Of a stretch of DNA of 64,000 bases, positions 32,040 through 53,789 are shown in pieces. Below the pieces are notes generated by a model, which was not told the origin of the DNA, did no database searches, and saw only the letters and a list, made by a program, of their open reading frames with translations. The first letter of the stretch is position 1, and each line of letters opens with the position of its first letter. The translations under genes were made by a program, and so were the position numbers. This DNA is from Acanthornis magna (taxonomy: Eukaryota; Chordata; Aves; Passeriformes; Acanthizidae), in assembly GCA_036785705.1 (NCBI GenBank), contig JAWUZG010000353.1, positions 1,240,001 through 1,304,000 on the forward strand, written 5' to 3'.

Positions 32040-32730
32040 TGCCTTAGGATTTGCATATATAGGACTGTGGGATATCCAGGTTCCTGGCCATATAGGACTG
32101 TTGGATGTATAGGGCACTGGATATGTAGAGTTGCTGGATAGATGGGATTGTGGAATATCTGTGTTGCTGGATGAAATGAATTACTGGATATATCAGGTTC
32201 CTGGGTTGCTGGATGTATAAGACTGCTGATTGTATAGGGCTGATGGATATATAGAGATGCTGGATAGATAAGGTTGCTGGATGTGTAGAGTAGCTGGATA
32301 TATGCACTGCTGACCATATAGGACTGTTGGATGTGCAGGTCCCATGACTGGCTATACAGGACTTGGATATTTAGGGTTGCTGAGTGTTTAGGGCTGCTGG
32401 ATATGTGGGATTGTGGGGTATTTAAGGTGCTGAATATTTAAGCTGCTGGATATTATGTGTTACTGGGTATGCAGGTTGCTGGAGGTGTAAGACAGTGGTG
32501 ATTATATAGGGCTGCTGGATGTATAAATTTGTTGGATATACAAGTTATTGATTCTACAGATTATATATGGTGGATGGATATATAGGATGGCTGGATATAT
32601 AGGTCACTGGACTTATAGGACAGCAGGATCTGTAGGGCACTGGGATCTTTAGGGCAGCGAGATCCATGGGGCAATAGGATCTATAGGGCACTGGCATCTA
32701 TATGGCAGCAGGATCTGTAGGCCACCGGGA
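32040..32730. repeat. Degenerate GCTGGATATATAGG repeat array
   Basis: Roughly forty diverged copies of a 14-18 bp unit (GGATATATAGGGCTGCT and variants) leading into the CpG island downstream. The 3' end shifts to GGATCTATAGGGCA units. Confidence 0.85.
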
Positions 32731-32744
32731 TCTGTAGGGCCGCT

Positions 32745-33104
32745 GTTCTGCCGCAGCAGCCGGAGCTGTGGCCGTCCCTCCCCGCCGTGCTCCCCGTGGG
32801 GGTCGAGGCAGCTCTCGGGGCCCGGCCAAGGCCTCTGCCGTCCATCCGTCCGTCCATGCACCCTTCCTCCGTCCATCCCCACTCCGTCCGTCCGTAGTCC
32901 ATCCGTCCGTCCATCCTCACTCCGTCCCTCCAGCCGCAGCCGGCCCCGTCCCTACGTGCGCGCGGCGCCGGCACTAATGGCTTCTCCAGCTGGTTTGGCA
33001 GGGGGCGGGGAGGGCCGGGGCGGCCGGGGCTCCAGCAGCCCGTTCCGTCTTTCCTCCCCGGACGGGCCCGCCGTCGCCTGCGGCTTCGCCTCCCGCCCGC
33101 ACAC
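32745..33104 (+). promoter_or_regulatory. TET3: CpG-island promoter and non-coding first exon, likely of the short TET3 form
   Basis: CpG-dense sequence with many GTCCGTCC repeats and GC boxes (GGGGGCGGGG at about 33001) ends in GCACAC followed by the consensus donor GTAAGT at 33105. The next strong same-strand acceptor before coding sequence is CCTCCTCACAG ending at 35781. The position 2.7 kb before the first core exon suits the promoter of a TET3 isoform lacking the CXXC domain. No coding potential is seen in the exon. Confidence 0.55.
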
Positions 33105-33760
33105 GTAAGTGCCGCCCGGCCAGAGCCGTACCCGAATCCGGCACCGTGCCCCCGCCGCGCTCCCCAGCGCTCGCTGGGTTATAAACGGCTCCGGACTATT
33201 CCCAGGGAGCGCAGCCCAGGCTGGAAACGCTCCAAGCCGGGCTCAGCCTGTGTGGTTATTTTTTTTTTTTTTTTTCCCCTTCCTTCCCTCTGTTTAAGGC
33301 ATTTAAACTGGAGGGGGGAGGAATAAAAAAGAGGAAAAACGGATTAAAAAAATAAATGTTTTTGTCCTCACGGAGATTTTCCCCCCTTTTATAGCACCCA
33401 AAGGGTGCAGAAGGGGCTGTGCAGGAGAAGCTGAGTTAACCCGAACCATATCACTTGGTTTTCTCTTTATTTTATTTCCTCCCCTCCCCCCCGCCTCCCC
33501 TCCCCAGCTTTTATCCTTCCCCGAGGTGAACGAAAGGAGGTCTGGGCAGGCAGCACTTTTTCCGAGGAAAATAGGCTGAGGGCGGAGGAATTGGTGCCCA
33601 CGGCAGTGAGAGGGGGATTGCTGTGGATGCAGCCCGGAGTGCGTGGGGATGGGGAGGGGGATCGAGTTTTGAGGAGAAGCTGCAAGGTCTTTCCATCTCC
33701 CAGCCCACAGGGCCAGGAACAAAAGGAGCTGAATGGGAGAGCCAGGAAAAAAGAATTTGT

Positions 33761-33808
33761 TATATATATGTATATATATATATACACACACATATATATA
33801 TATATGTG
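33761..33808. repeat. (TA)n/(CA)n microsatellite
   Basis: TTATATATATGTATATATAT, a short ACACACACA run, then ATATATATATATATGTG. Confidence 0.92.
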
Positions 33809-34568
33809 AAGTCTTTTTCCTCCACTGATTTGGGGAAGGTTGTGGCTTTTGGGTTAACCCTTTAGGAGCAGTGGGAGATGTTTGCTTCTTCTTTTAGTTC
33901 ACAGTATGGACTATTTCCCTACATTCCCAGCCCTGTTCCATAACCCAGTTATGGGATGGAGCAGCCCAAGGTGCCTCCCTGGCCCTGCGGCTGATTTTTG
34001 GGGCTTCCCCTGCCCTTTCCCAGCAGGTTCCTCCCTGGGAGGACCCTTGGGGCCAGCCAGCAGCTGCTCCCCACCCGGAGCAAAACAGGTTTGCCATTAT
34101 TTCCCTGGGCTGGCATCTTCGGGGCACCAGCGTGTTCCTTCGAGCCCTTGGAGGGGTCTCAGGGTGTTTATCTCCCTGGCACTTGGGAAAATCCCCTTTG
34201 GCTGGGCAGGAGGAGGAGGAGGAAGATGACGGCGTAGGAAGGACGGGCGAGGCCGTTTGTTGGTTTGCAAAGGAGAGCGGAGGCGTGCTGTCCCCACCCT
34301 GCCCAGGCTGGGGAGAAGCACTTTCTCCCCAGACCTGATGGACCGGTCCGGTCCCATCGCTCGCGGCTCTGGCGCTCGGCTCCGGCAATGCCGCGAAGGC
34401 ACCGGAGCCTCTCAAAACCCACGGCAGCATCAGGGTGATGCCGGAGTGGAGCCGTAGTGATTTGTACCGGGCACTGTGTCCCTCTGGGGGCTTTCACTTC
34501 TGGGGAACAGGGTTTTATTGAAAAGAATCATGCTGGGAGTGGTTCCTTCAAGGTTTCGCTGGAGTCAG

Positions 34569-34612
34569 CAGCGTTCTTATCTCTCCAGTGTAGCGTTCTT
34601 ATCTCTCCAGCG
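34569..34612. repeat. 22-bp direct duplication carrying paired GATA sites
   Basis: AGCGTTCTTATCTCTCCAG occurs twice, 22 bp apart; each copy holds CTTATCT, the complement of AGATAAG. The surrounding 33810-35780 presumed intron holds no other feature that I can support. Confidence 0.65.
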
Positions 34613-35781
34613 TGGCTCTGCTCACGCTCTAACCATGAAGGTGAAGGACTCTGTGCCGAAGCTGTGGGGCTGGTGCCCGAAGGGTTAAACACGGCTGTCT
34701 GCAAACAGCCACACGGGGACAGTTTGAACGCCAGCTTAACTCGGAGCTGTAACTTTGCAACTCGGGTCTCCCCATGAATCTGAGCTGCGGATCCTTCCCA
34801 CGAGCCAGGGCCGGCACCGTCCAGAGGCAGGAAACTCTGCCCACAGCCTGTGCTTGCTTTGGCATGGTTTTTCCAGTGAACTTCGCCGTATTTTTAGCTT
34901 GCCGGAAGCTCCCCCTGGTTATCGGCAAACAGCTCAATGCGCTGCCAGCGCCCAGCACCGCCGGCTGCTGGAGCACTGAAATCCCCACTGCTGAGGTGGG
35001 ACAGCACCATGGAGAACAGAAAGATCCCCCATCCCTGGCAAAACCCCTTGGAGGCTCTTAGTCAGAGTGTACAGCCCAGACGCCGGGCTGTTGTGCTCCC
35101 TGCGTGCCACCACCTCGCGTTGGCGTGGATGGATGGGTTTAGTCTGTCCCTGGCACGCCGCCGGTGCTGCCAGTGCTGCTGCTCGGCACTGCTGGGGGCC
35201 CTGGCCAGCCGTGTTGATACAGACGCAGGGTTATTTGAGGTGAAAGCAGCCCCTGGCACCGGCGTAGCCAACTCGGCGGCTTCCTGCCGTGCCGCGGCCC
35301 CTGGCGAAGGACGGCTGCTCCCGGCCAGGATGTTTGCTCCTGGCACGGCTCCAAAAACCCCCCTCTTCTCCTTGTGTTGCTTCTTTCACTCGGGCAAACT
35401 GTGTCACTGGAGCCTGGGACACCCTCTCTGTCCCACCCCGTGCGTGTTGCCCTTGTTGGGTGATGGAAATCCCAAACCGTCCCATGAGCAATTTCGAAAG
35501 CGGCTGGCGGGGTGGGGATGTGGGTGGCACGGGGCCGGCGCGGTGGAAACCGGCCACCTTCCGAGCCGAGCTCCTCCTTACTCAGCCAGGCAGAACCCGT
35601 GTGGCTTTGCCAGCGGCAATCAGTTTTTCACGTGGCTCGTCTGCATCGTCATCCTCTCGGTCAGATAACGAGGTGGGGAAAGGGGGACTAAAGGAAATGG
35701 AGGGAAAAAGCAGGCTTGGGGGTGATCGCACGTGGGTCATGAAGTGGGATACTCACATTTCTCCTGTCTCCCTCCTCACAG

Positions 35782-35826
35782 ACAGGTTCAGCGGGCGACG
35801 CGGTTGATGGACCCAGCAGAAGCCAA
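35782..35826 (+). other. TET3: Open 5' extension of the first TET3 core exon
   Basis: After the acceptor ending at 35781, fifteen codons (TGSAGDAVDGPSRSQ) run in frame into the ATG. They resemble the human long-isoform stretch ending VDGPVPGQ before its internal Met. In a short transcript this is 5' untranslated; in a long one it would be coding. Confidence 0.6.
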
Positions 35827-45683
<9,857 letters not shown>

Positions 45684-48566
45684 GACGCAGGCAACCGCCG
45701 TGGCCCCATCTTACCTCAACCCTCGGCAGCGCCAGAGCCTGGCGTTGCTTCGTGGTGCTTTCTCCTCGGGCGTGGGGGAGAAGAATACTAAAGTAAATAG
45801 AAAAAACCGAAGCGAAACACAACAACCACAAAAAAAATCCAACCCATAGGAAACAAACCCAATGCGCACGCTCGGGAACAGTGGAGCCGGCGCAGGCTCA
45901 TGCCGTCGGAGAGCTGCGCCTGGCGAGGAGTTGGCAAACCAAGCAAAACTTGGTTAAAAAACCCAAGAGGAATGATGCAGTTTGATGATTTTAGGTAATC
46001 TCATATTTATATCTCCATGTTTTTTAATCTAGCCTCGGATGAATTTCCTAGCGTCCTTTCGCAAGGAGAGGTTTTTAATTCCACTTAAAAATGCCTATTT
46101 GTTGGATTTTATTTTATTTTATTTTTTACTCTGATGACAACGACGAAGCCGATCTTTGAAAGAGAAGCCAACATGGAAAAACCACCCTAATCATGAATCC
46201 AAACCAATCTGAACACCAAACCAGCTTAAAGGCAAGAGGCAACTCCCTCCAGCTCCGACACGTGGGGGCTGGCGGGACCATGTGCTTTACTGTCAGCCGG
46301 ACACGCTGAACATCCAATTATTTTTATTCCAAGGACCTAGAAATACCAGTTTTGCAGCTCGAGGAGTCCTTTCTTAGAGCAACGGGAGCCCGCAAGCGAG
46401 TGGGTTGTCCCGGGATGGCGCGTCTTCGCTCAGCTCCTCACCTCTGGCGGGATTGTTCCGCCGTGACGGAGCAAGCCGGCGTCTTTCCTGGCGCCGGAGA
46501 CCTCAGGACACGTCCGGGCTGGGGAGTGCCACTGCCGCGGGGCCGCACTCGGGCTCGGACTTGGGGCTCCTTTGTCGACGGCCCCAGGGCAAGCGGCAGC
46601 GGTGGCATCTCCAAAGGAGCCGACAGGACAAAAACAGAAAAAAAAAAGAAAAAATACAAAAACCAGGAAAAAAAACACAAACCAACCCCAAACTGTGAAT
46701 AGCGAGTGTTGCTCTCTGTACATCACTGTTGCTAAAGTCTGGTGCTTTCCGTCTCCGGGGGACTTTTCTCCGTGCAATCGGCTCTGGGAAGAGCGAATCC
46801 CAAGACTTGGCTGGCCAAAACCCCGCCGGTCTGCCTTCCCTGCAGGTGCCGGCGAGCCGTGGCCAGCACCGCCGGGGCTCGGTGCTCTTTCTCTCCCCGG
46901 GTGCCATCCCTTCTTCCTACGGATCACCGTTCTTCCCGCAAAAAAAATACAAAACAAGCCCAACCCAACCAATAACCCAGCGATGACGACAACCGCGTGG
47001 TGCTTTTCGAACACTCTCAGTTGAGACTTCCCGCCCAACGCCGGAGCTGCACCGGGAAGGACAGCGGGCGGCCGAGCTGCCCCGCGGCTCACCGGGAGTG
47101 CGGCGTGGCCGGAGCCGGGGGCCGGTGTCCCCCGGGGGTCGTTGCTTTTGCACTTTGAGGTGCCTTTTGGAGAGCCAGCGAGGCAGCGCCAACGCCGTCA
47201 CCGTGCAGGATCACCTCGTGTTTACTGTCACCCTCCTTCCTTGTGCACGGGCACGGATCAGCAGGATCTCGGTAAAACAGCCTGAACATTTATGTGGTCT
47301 GATTTTAAACCTGTAAATAGGGAAAGAATTTTTTTAAAAGCACTTTCACCTAGATTTAAAAATGAAAGCGAAACTTAAAAAGCAAACAACTCCCCTCTTT
47401 CCTCTCCCCCCACCCCCCAACTTGAAGCAGTATGTTTTAAACAAGATTATAGTGGGAGAACTGTAAATACTGGCAGAATATTTAACATGCTTTGTCCGTC
47501 CTTCATCATTAATGAATTTTTTTTTGTTTGTTTTTTAACCGTAATCTGTAAAGTCGCGTATATTTGACAAGGAAACTCAATGAGCTATTCCCGCCTTTCT
47601 TATAAATACCCAATAGCATATCAGGATTGTAAGAGTTGACGGCAAGTCAGATTTTAGGGATGCCTGCGGGCGATGCTGGGGACCCGCCGTGTCGATGTGG
47701 TTCGGAGCGCGGAGAGGGGACCCGGCTAATCCGGGGCCGGATTCGGGTGCCGGCCCCATTGGCGTTGCCCGGGGTCTCTGGCTGGCGTGACGGGGGTGCC
47801 TTGGAGCTTTGCCCGGCGGGGCGAGCATTGGGAGGAGAAGGAGCGTATGGAGAAGGCGATGGTCCATGTAACCTGTCTAAGTCCTGCTTCCTCGGAGGTT
47901 TCTCGGTGCAGGGAGGGGTCAGTCCGGCGCAGCTTTGGCTCCGGCGGGTTCAGCCCGGGAGAGCAGGGAGCTGCCGGCGCCGCGGGTCGGGGAGCGAGAA
48001 CTGCTGCAGTCTCACGTTTTTACACTACATAACGTCTAACCTACCTCAACTCTCAGTCATTACAAATTCGCACGCTTCAGACTTCTACACAAACTCGAAA
48101 TCTATGCACAGCTCTTTACCCCTTGCTGCTGAGAGGCTGTTTCCAAGCAAAATCTTTTCCTTTACCTGTCCCGGTGGCCGCGCTCATCCCACCTGCACCG
48201 AAGCCACGGGGGTCACAGAGCTCGGGGGGAGGGATGTTTTTAATCACTTCGGAGTGGGATGTGGGGACCTGATTTTGCAGCAGGTCGTGGTCACAATGGT
48301 GCTAGAACAACACCCGCGGTAGAAACCCCAGGGAGGGCTCGGCGCGGGGAGCCCCGACCGGCTCCTTCATCCCGCTTTGGTTTTTCTGGCCGTGATGCTT
48401 TGCCTCCGGCAGGAAACGGGGGATGCAATTCGGGTCCCTCTGTCTCAATGCTCTCGGGATGAGGCATGGGAAGGAGAAGGAAACCAGAATCCCTGAGGTG
48501 CCTCAATTGCTGATTTTTCCTTTTAATACTGGAGTACGCTTTGTGGGCTCTATAAGGCATATTTTT

Positions 48567-48572
48567 ATTAAA
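48567..48572 (+). terminator. TET3: Candidate proximal TET3 poly(A) signal ATTAAA
   Basis: ATTAAA in TTTTTATTAAATGAAATC, about 2.9 kb after the stop, with TGTATCACGC and TTCTGCCTG downstream. Could be an alternative end before the minisatellites. Confidence 0.45.
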
Positions 48573-48939
48573 TGAAATCTTGTAATACAAACGGTGCTAT
48601 GGTGTTTTAACAAACTGTATCACGCTTCTGCCTGATTCCATCTCGCTGAGGTGCTACTAATGTATATATGAAACTAAGGAACCAAGATAAAAAAAAAAAA
48701 TTAAGCAATGTCGTTGAGAAGGAAGTTTACTTTTCTGGAGCGACAGCTCGAGGCGTGCCGGGAGCTGGTTGGGTTTATGCAAACTGAAAGAGGTGCCGTG
48801 TCTGAGGTGTTCCGCCGACCGGGGTCGTGGTGGAGCCGTTCCCTGCAGATCCAGGCATGGGTGTGGTGCTGGGGTGAGGTGCTCAGAGGTGGCATCCAGG
48901 TGCGGGGCTTGGCCAAGTGCGTGATCTCAGTGCTGGGCT

Positions 48940-50570
48940 GCAGTGCTTGGACGGGCTCGCCCAGGTGTGTGATCTCAGTGCTTGGCCACAGTACTTGGAT
49001 GGGCTCACCCAGGTGTGTGATCTCGGTGCTCGGCCACAGTGCTTGGACAGGGTGCTCAGATGTGGTGCGTGGGCATAGTGCTCAGACGTGGTGCTCGGTC
49101 TCACATCGTGGTTGTGGTGCTTGGATGTGGTGCTCGGACTTGGTGCTCGGGCACTGTGCTTGGTCACACATTGTGGACACAGTGCTTGGACTTGGTGCTC
49201 AGGTGCAGTGCTCAGCCACACATCACAGACATGGTGCTTGGACATGGTGCTCAGCCACAGGTCATGGACATAGTGCTCAGATGTGGTGCTCAGTCACACG
49301 TTGTGGGTGTGATGCTCAGATACGGTGCTCAGGCACGGTGCTCGGCCACACATTGTGGACACAGTGCTCGGACGTGGTGCTCAGCCGTGGTGTTCAGCAC
49401 GGTGCTTGGACATGATGCTCAGCAGCAATGCTCAGACGTGGTCATGGACATGGTGCTTGATCCCAGTGCTTGGCCGCACATGACGGACATGGTGCTCAGA
49501 CGTGGTGTGTGGACACGGTGCTCAGACATGGTGCTCGAACGCGGTGCTCGGACATGGTGCGTGGACGTGGTGCTTGGACACGCATCAAGGACATGGTGCT
49601 CGGACGTGGTGCGTGGATATGGTGCTGTGTTTGGTGCTTGGACTTGGTGCATGGACTTGGTGCATGGACATGATGCTCGGGCACGGTGCTCTGCTGTGGT
49701 GCTTGGACATGGTGTGTGGACATGGTGCTCGACCACAGCGCTTGGACATGGTGCATGGACTTGGTGCTCAGGCATGGTGCTCAGCCATGCGCTGTGGACA
49801 TGGTGCTTGGACATGGTGCTCAGACTTAACGTGTGGACACAGTGCTTGGCCAGGGTGTGCGGACACTGTGCTTGACCGCAGTGCTCAGACATGGTGCATG
49901 GACATGGTGCTTGGGCATGGTGCTCAGCCATGCACCGTGGACGTGGTGCTCGGACATGACGTGTGGACACAGTGCTCAGCCAGGGTGCGTGGACATGGAA
50001 CTCAACCACAGTGCTCAGACATGGTGCATGGACATGGTGCTGGGGCATGGTGCTCAGCCATGCACTATGGACGTGGTGCTCAGGCGTGGTGGTGGACACG
50101 ATGCTCAGCCGTGGTGTGTGGACACTGTGGTCAGACGTGGTGTGTGGACATGGGTGCTCTGCTTGGTGCTTGGACTTGGTGCATGGACTCAGTGCTTGGC
50201 CACATGTCATGGACATGGTGCTCAGGCACGGTGCTCTGCCGTGGTGCTTGGATGTGGTTCATGGACATGGTGCTCGGCCATGATGTGATTGACCACGTGT
50301 TGTGGACATGGTGCTTGAGCTTGGTGCTCGATGGTGGTGCTCAGGCACGGTGCATGGACACGGCACTTGGCCACACACCATGGACACAGTGCATGGACAC
50401 AGTGCTTGGCCATGATGTGTGAACATGGCACTCGGCCACAGTGTGTGGACGTGGTGCTGAGCTGGGGTGTAGAGACAGTGCTCGGCCGTGGTGCTTGGCC
50501 ACGGCGTGCGGACACGGTGCTGAGCCCAGACGTGTGAGTGTGGTGCTGGCAATGCGGCACACGGGCACAG
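48940..50570. repeat. 13-bp minisatellite of about 1.6 kb
   Basis: Over a hundred variants of GACATGGTGCTCG, 13 bp each (also GACGTGGTGCTTG, CACAGTGCTCAGC). The unit lacks a stop in any forward frame and three units make 39 bp, so all three forward frames stay open and read as a 13-residue repeat (such as TWCSDMVLGHGAQ). That explains forward ORFs of 278 and 306 codons; they are not genes. Confidence 0.93.
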
Positions 50571-50759
50571 TGCCTAGGCAGGGTGATCAGCCCGGGGCTG
50601 TTGTGCACACACGGTGCATGCACACCGTGGGTGGGTCCCGTGTGTGGGTCCCATGTGTGTGTGCGGTGCACAGACCTGGTGCACGGCCATGGTGCTCACT
50701 CAGACACAACTTACGCTTGACCAGGTGCATGGGCCTGGAGAAGATGTTTGGGCACAGAG

Positions 50760-51118
50760 CATGGACATGGTGGTTGGGCACAGAGTGTTGTCACGGTAGT
50801 TGGGCAGAGCATGGACACGGTGGTGGGCACAGAGTATGGACATGGTGGTGGTCACAGAGCATCATCAGGGTGGTGGACACAGAGCGTGGACATGGTGGTG
50901 GACACAGCACGGACACGGTGGTGGGCACAGAGTATGGACATGGTGGTGGGCACAGAGCGTGGACACGGTGGTGGGCTCAGAGTGTGGACATGGTGCTGGG
51001 CACAGAGCGTGGACACGGTGGTGGGCTCAGAGTGTGGACATGGTGCTGGGCACAGCATGGACACGGTTCTGGACACAGAGCATGGACACGGTGGTGGGCA
51101 CGGCATGGACACGATGAT
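50760..51118. repeat. 25-bp minisatellite
   Basis: About fourteen copies of CACAGAGCGTGGACACGGTG plus GTGGG, 24-25 bp, apparently derived from the neighbouring 13-bp family (two units). Confidence 0.9.
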
Positions 51119-51254
51119 TGCCCACCCTTCATGAGCACGGAGCACAGCTTGGTGCTGGGGCACGGTGCCTGGCACAGCCATGCTGCTCGGACACTGGGTA
51201 CACCCATGGTACCCCATGGCGCCCTGATGGCCCTTGGGCACCGTGCCCAGCACC

Positions 51255-51592
51255 GCGCCAGCCCTATGTCCAGCACCATGTCCAGCCTCGTGTCCAGCCC
51301 CGTGTCCAGCCCCGTGTCCATGTCTGTGTCCAGCCCGTGTCCAGCCCGTGTCCGTGCCCGTGTCCAGCCCGTGTCCGTGCCCGTGTCCAGCCCTTGCCCA
51401 GCCCATGTCCATGCCTTTGTCCAGCCCGTGTCCAGGCCATGTCCGTGCCCGTGTCCAGGCCATGTCCGTGCCCATGTCCGTGCCTGTGTCCAGCCCGTGC
51501 CCAGCCCGTGTCCAGCCCGTGTCCAGCCCGTGCCCAGCCCGTGCCCGTGTCCAGCCCGTGCCCGTGTCCAGCCTGTGTCCAGCCCCGCACTC
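51255..51592. repeat. GTGTCCAGCCC minisatellite
   Basis: About thirty copies of 9-12 bp units, GTGTCCAGCCC and GTGTCCGTGCCC. Together with the two arrays upstream it makes a 515-codon forward ORF (50441-51988) that I regard as spurious. Confidence 0.92.
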
Positions 51593-52734
51593 TCCGGGCT
51601 CAGCCCCGCGCTCCCGCAGCTCCTCGCGCTCATCCCCTCCCCGCCTCGCCGCTGTCTCCCCGCCCATCCCGCTTCTGCCCGGCTCTTTCTTTTCCCCTCT
51701 TCCCCCTTTTTTCCATTTTTTTTGGGTTTATTGGTGCTACTTCCTCCCCCTTGGGCAGCAGCCCCCCCGCGCCCCCCCCAGGCAAATACCTCAGCCCCCC
51801 CCAGCCCCCGCGAGCGAATCCGGGGTGAAGCTTTTCCGAAATCAGGGATCCTTTCGCAGCGGTGTTTCTTCCTTAATTTTTCCCTCTTAGTTTTTGCCCT
51901 CCTCTTTTTCCCTTTCCGCCCGGGCTTTTCCTCATTTCTCCGCATCCTTCAGGGATTACAAACCGCCGGAATTTCAACCTCATTTTGATTCCGGGAGCGA
52001 GGAGTTTTTTTTGGCCGGTGGGAATTTTTTTTTTTTGCACCGCGGCGTGAAGGAAAAAGAGGTGGTAATTCCAAATTAAAAACCAAGCGCCGTTTCTTCT
52101 CGGATTCGGGAATTCGGTAGGAGGCGGGGCAGGTATTTTGGCGTTTTTGTTGGGCTTTTTTTTGGGATAATCGAGATGGGGAGGTGGGACGGCGGCAGGT
52201 GAAGGGGGGAGACACCGCAGGGGTGTCCTGGCGGCTCCGAAAAATTCACACTTGAAGATTTCTTGGTCGGCTCGGGACTGTGGTTACTTGAAATGAAGTT
52301 TTTTTCCGGGGCGGATCGAGGACCGATAGATTTTTTTCCCATGTCTCAAGGCAATAGGATTAATGTGTATTAAACTGTAGATACTTCTAGGACAGTAAAT
52401 TTATGCTGATAATTTTATTTTGTATAATTTTCCTTTTTTCTTTTCCCCCTCTGTGTGTTGTTTTTTCCCCTTAACCTTTTCTTTTTCCCTTTCCCCCAGT
52501 GTTTCGGTAAATTTATTTTTTAGGATGCCTAAAAATTGCAAGTATGGATCCTCTCCCTCCCCCCTGGTTTTGGTTTTGTTTTTTGTTTTTTTCTTTTTTT
52601 TTTTTCCATTTTTGTTCTGTTGTTTGTTGTTTTGTTTTGTTTTTTTTTTAATTTGTATTTTATTCTGAGTTGGCGCGGCCGTGGGGCCGTGGGCTGTATT
52701 ATTCCTGATATCTTTAAAATATTGTGGGTGTTTT

Positions 52735-52740
52735 AATAAA
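52735..52740 (+). terminator. TET3: Distal TET3 poly(A) signal AATAAA
   Basis: AATAAA inside GTTTTAATAAATTTTATATT at the end of an AT-rich block; T-rich sequence follows. It is the last canonical signal before BOLA3 and the best candidate for the end of the long TET3 transcript. Confidence 0.6.
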
Positions 52741-52779
52741 TTTTATATTTATTTTTTGCACTCAACATGAGGCTCCAAT

Positions 52780-53665
52780 GGCTTTTCTGCTGGAATGGGG
52801 TTGGAATTGGGGGGAGAGGGGCAGGATGGGGCTCTGGGTGTGGGAATGGAGGGCAGGATGGGACCCAATTGGGGGGAGCAAGTTTTGGGGAGGAGGGATG
52901 GGATAGAAGGGCAGGATGGGGCCTTCTTTTTGGGAATGAGGAGGGGAGGATGGGGCTCTGGATAAAGGTTGTGGGGCAGGATGGGACTCTGGGAATGGGA
53001 ATGGGGGGCAGGAAGGGGCCCTTTTTTTGGGGAGGGGGGAAGATGCGGTCCTGTCTGTAAATGGGGAGCAGGATGGGAGTTGGGATGCCAGGGTGGGGCA
53101 CGGTAATTGGGGCTGGGGGCCAGGATGGGGGTCTTTGGGATGGGAGGGCTGGATGAGTCCCTGGGTAGGGGAAAGGCAAGGGGAGAGCAGCATCCTTTTG
53201 GGGATCCCAAAAGGACGGGGCTCCATCTGTGGGATGGGGGGTTGGGTGGGATCCTCTTAGGGGGTAGGTTGCAGGATGGGATCCTGGATATGGGAATGTG
53301 GGTGGGGGACAGGATGGGACCTTCTTTGTGGGCACAGGAGGGTCATGGGGGAGCCCTTTCGGGAGGCCCGGAGGGGACGCTTTGAGGGGGCAGGATGAGG
53401 CCCTTATGGGGCAGGGGGGGACCCTTTGAGGGGGCAGGATGAGGCCCTTTGTGGGGTCAGGAAGGGGCACCGAGGGAGGGCAGGATGAGGCCCTTATAGG
53501 GCAGGAGGGGACCCTTTTAGGGGGCAGGATGAGGCCCTTATGGGGCAGGAGGAGGCACCGAGGGAGGGCAGGATGAGGCCCTTATAGGGCAGGAGGGGGC
53601 ACCGAGGGAGGGCAGGGTGAGGCCCTTTGTGGGGTCAGGAGGGGGCACCAAGGGAGGGGCGTCAG
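52780..53665. repeat. G-rich minisatellite between TET3 and BOLA3
   Basis: First part: GGGGCAGGATGGGGCTCTGGG-type units, about 40-80 bp. From about 53390: tighter 40-45 bp units of GGCAGGATGAGGCCCTTATG and CAGGAGGGGGCACCGAGGGA. Strand asymmetry (G here, C opposite) is marked; G-quadruplex formation is possible in principle. It ends about 125 bp before the BOLA3 ATG. Confidence 0.9.
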
Positions 53666-53679
53666 GGCACCGCCAAGGT

Positions 53680-53789
53680 CCTCCGAGCCGCCAGGGGGCG
53701 CTCGGCGGCGCAGCGCTGACCCCGCCCCTGCTGCGATCGGTGCGCGCTGATTGGCTGAGCCGGGAGTGACCCCCGGCGCGCGCCCCGGG
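53680..53789 (+). promoter_or_regulatory. BOLA3: BOLA3 CpG-island promoter
   Basis: GC box CCCCGCCCC near 53720 and an inverted CCAAT box (ATTGG, 53750-53754) within 75 bp of the ATG, in CpG-dense sequence with no TATA box. Confidence 0.65.

Larger units (their letters stand above)
45684..52760 (+). other. TET3: TET3 3' untranslated region (extent inferred)
   Basis: No other gene is detected between the TET3 stop and 52.76 kb. AT-rich blocks look like long-3'UTR sequence: 45960-46150, 47280-47640, 48480-48710 and 52350-52760. TET3 has a multi-kilobase 3' untranslated region in mammals. Two candidate ends exist, at 48567 and 52735; the minisatellites at 48.9-51.6 kb lie between them. Confidence 0.55.

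Noticed and set aside
49039..51988. Long forward ORFs (278, 306, 515 codons) rich in Trp, Cys, His and Gly
   Set aside because: They lie entirely in minisatellites whose 13- and 25-bp units lack stops, all forward frames are open at once, and the peptides have no family resemblance.
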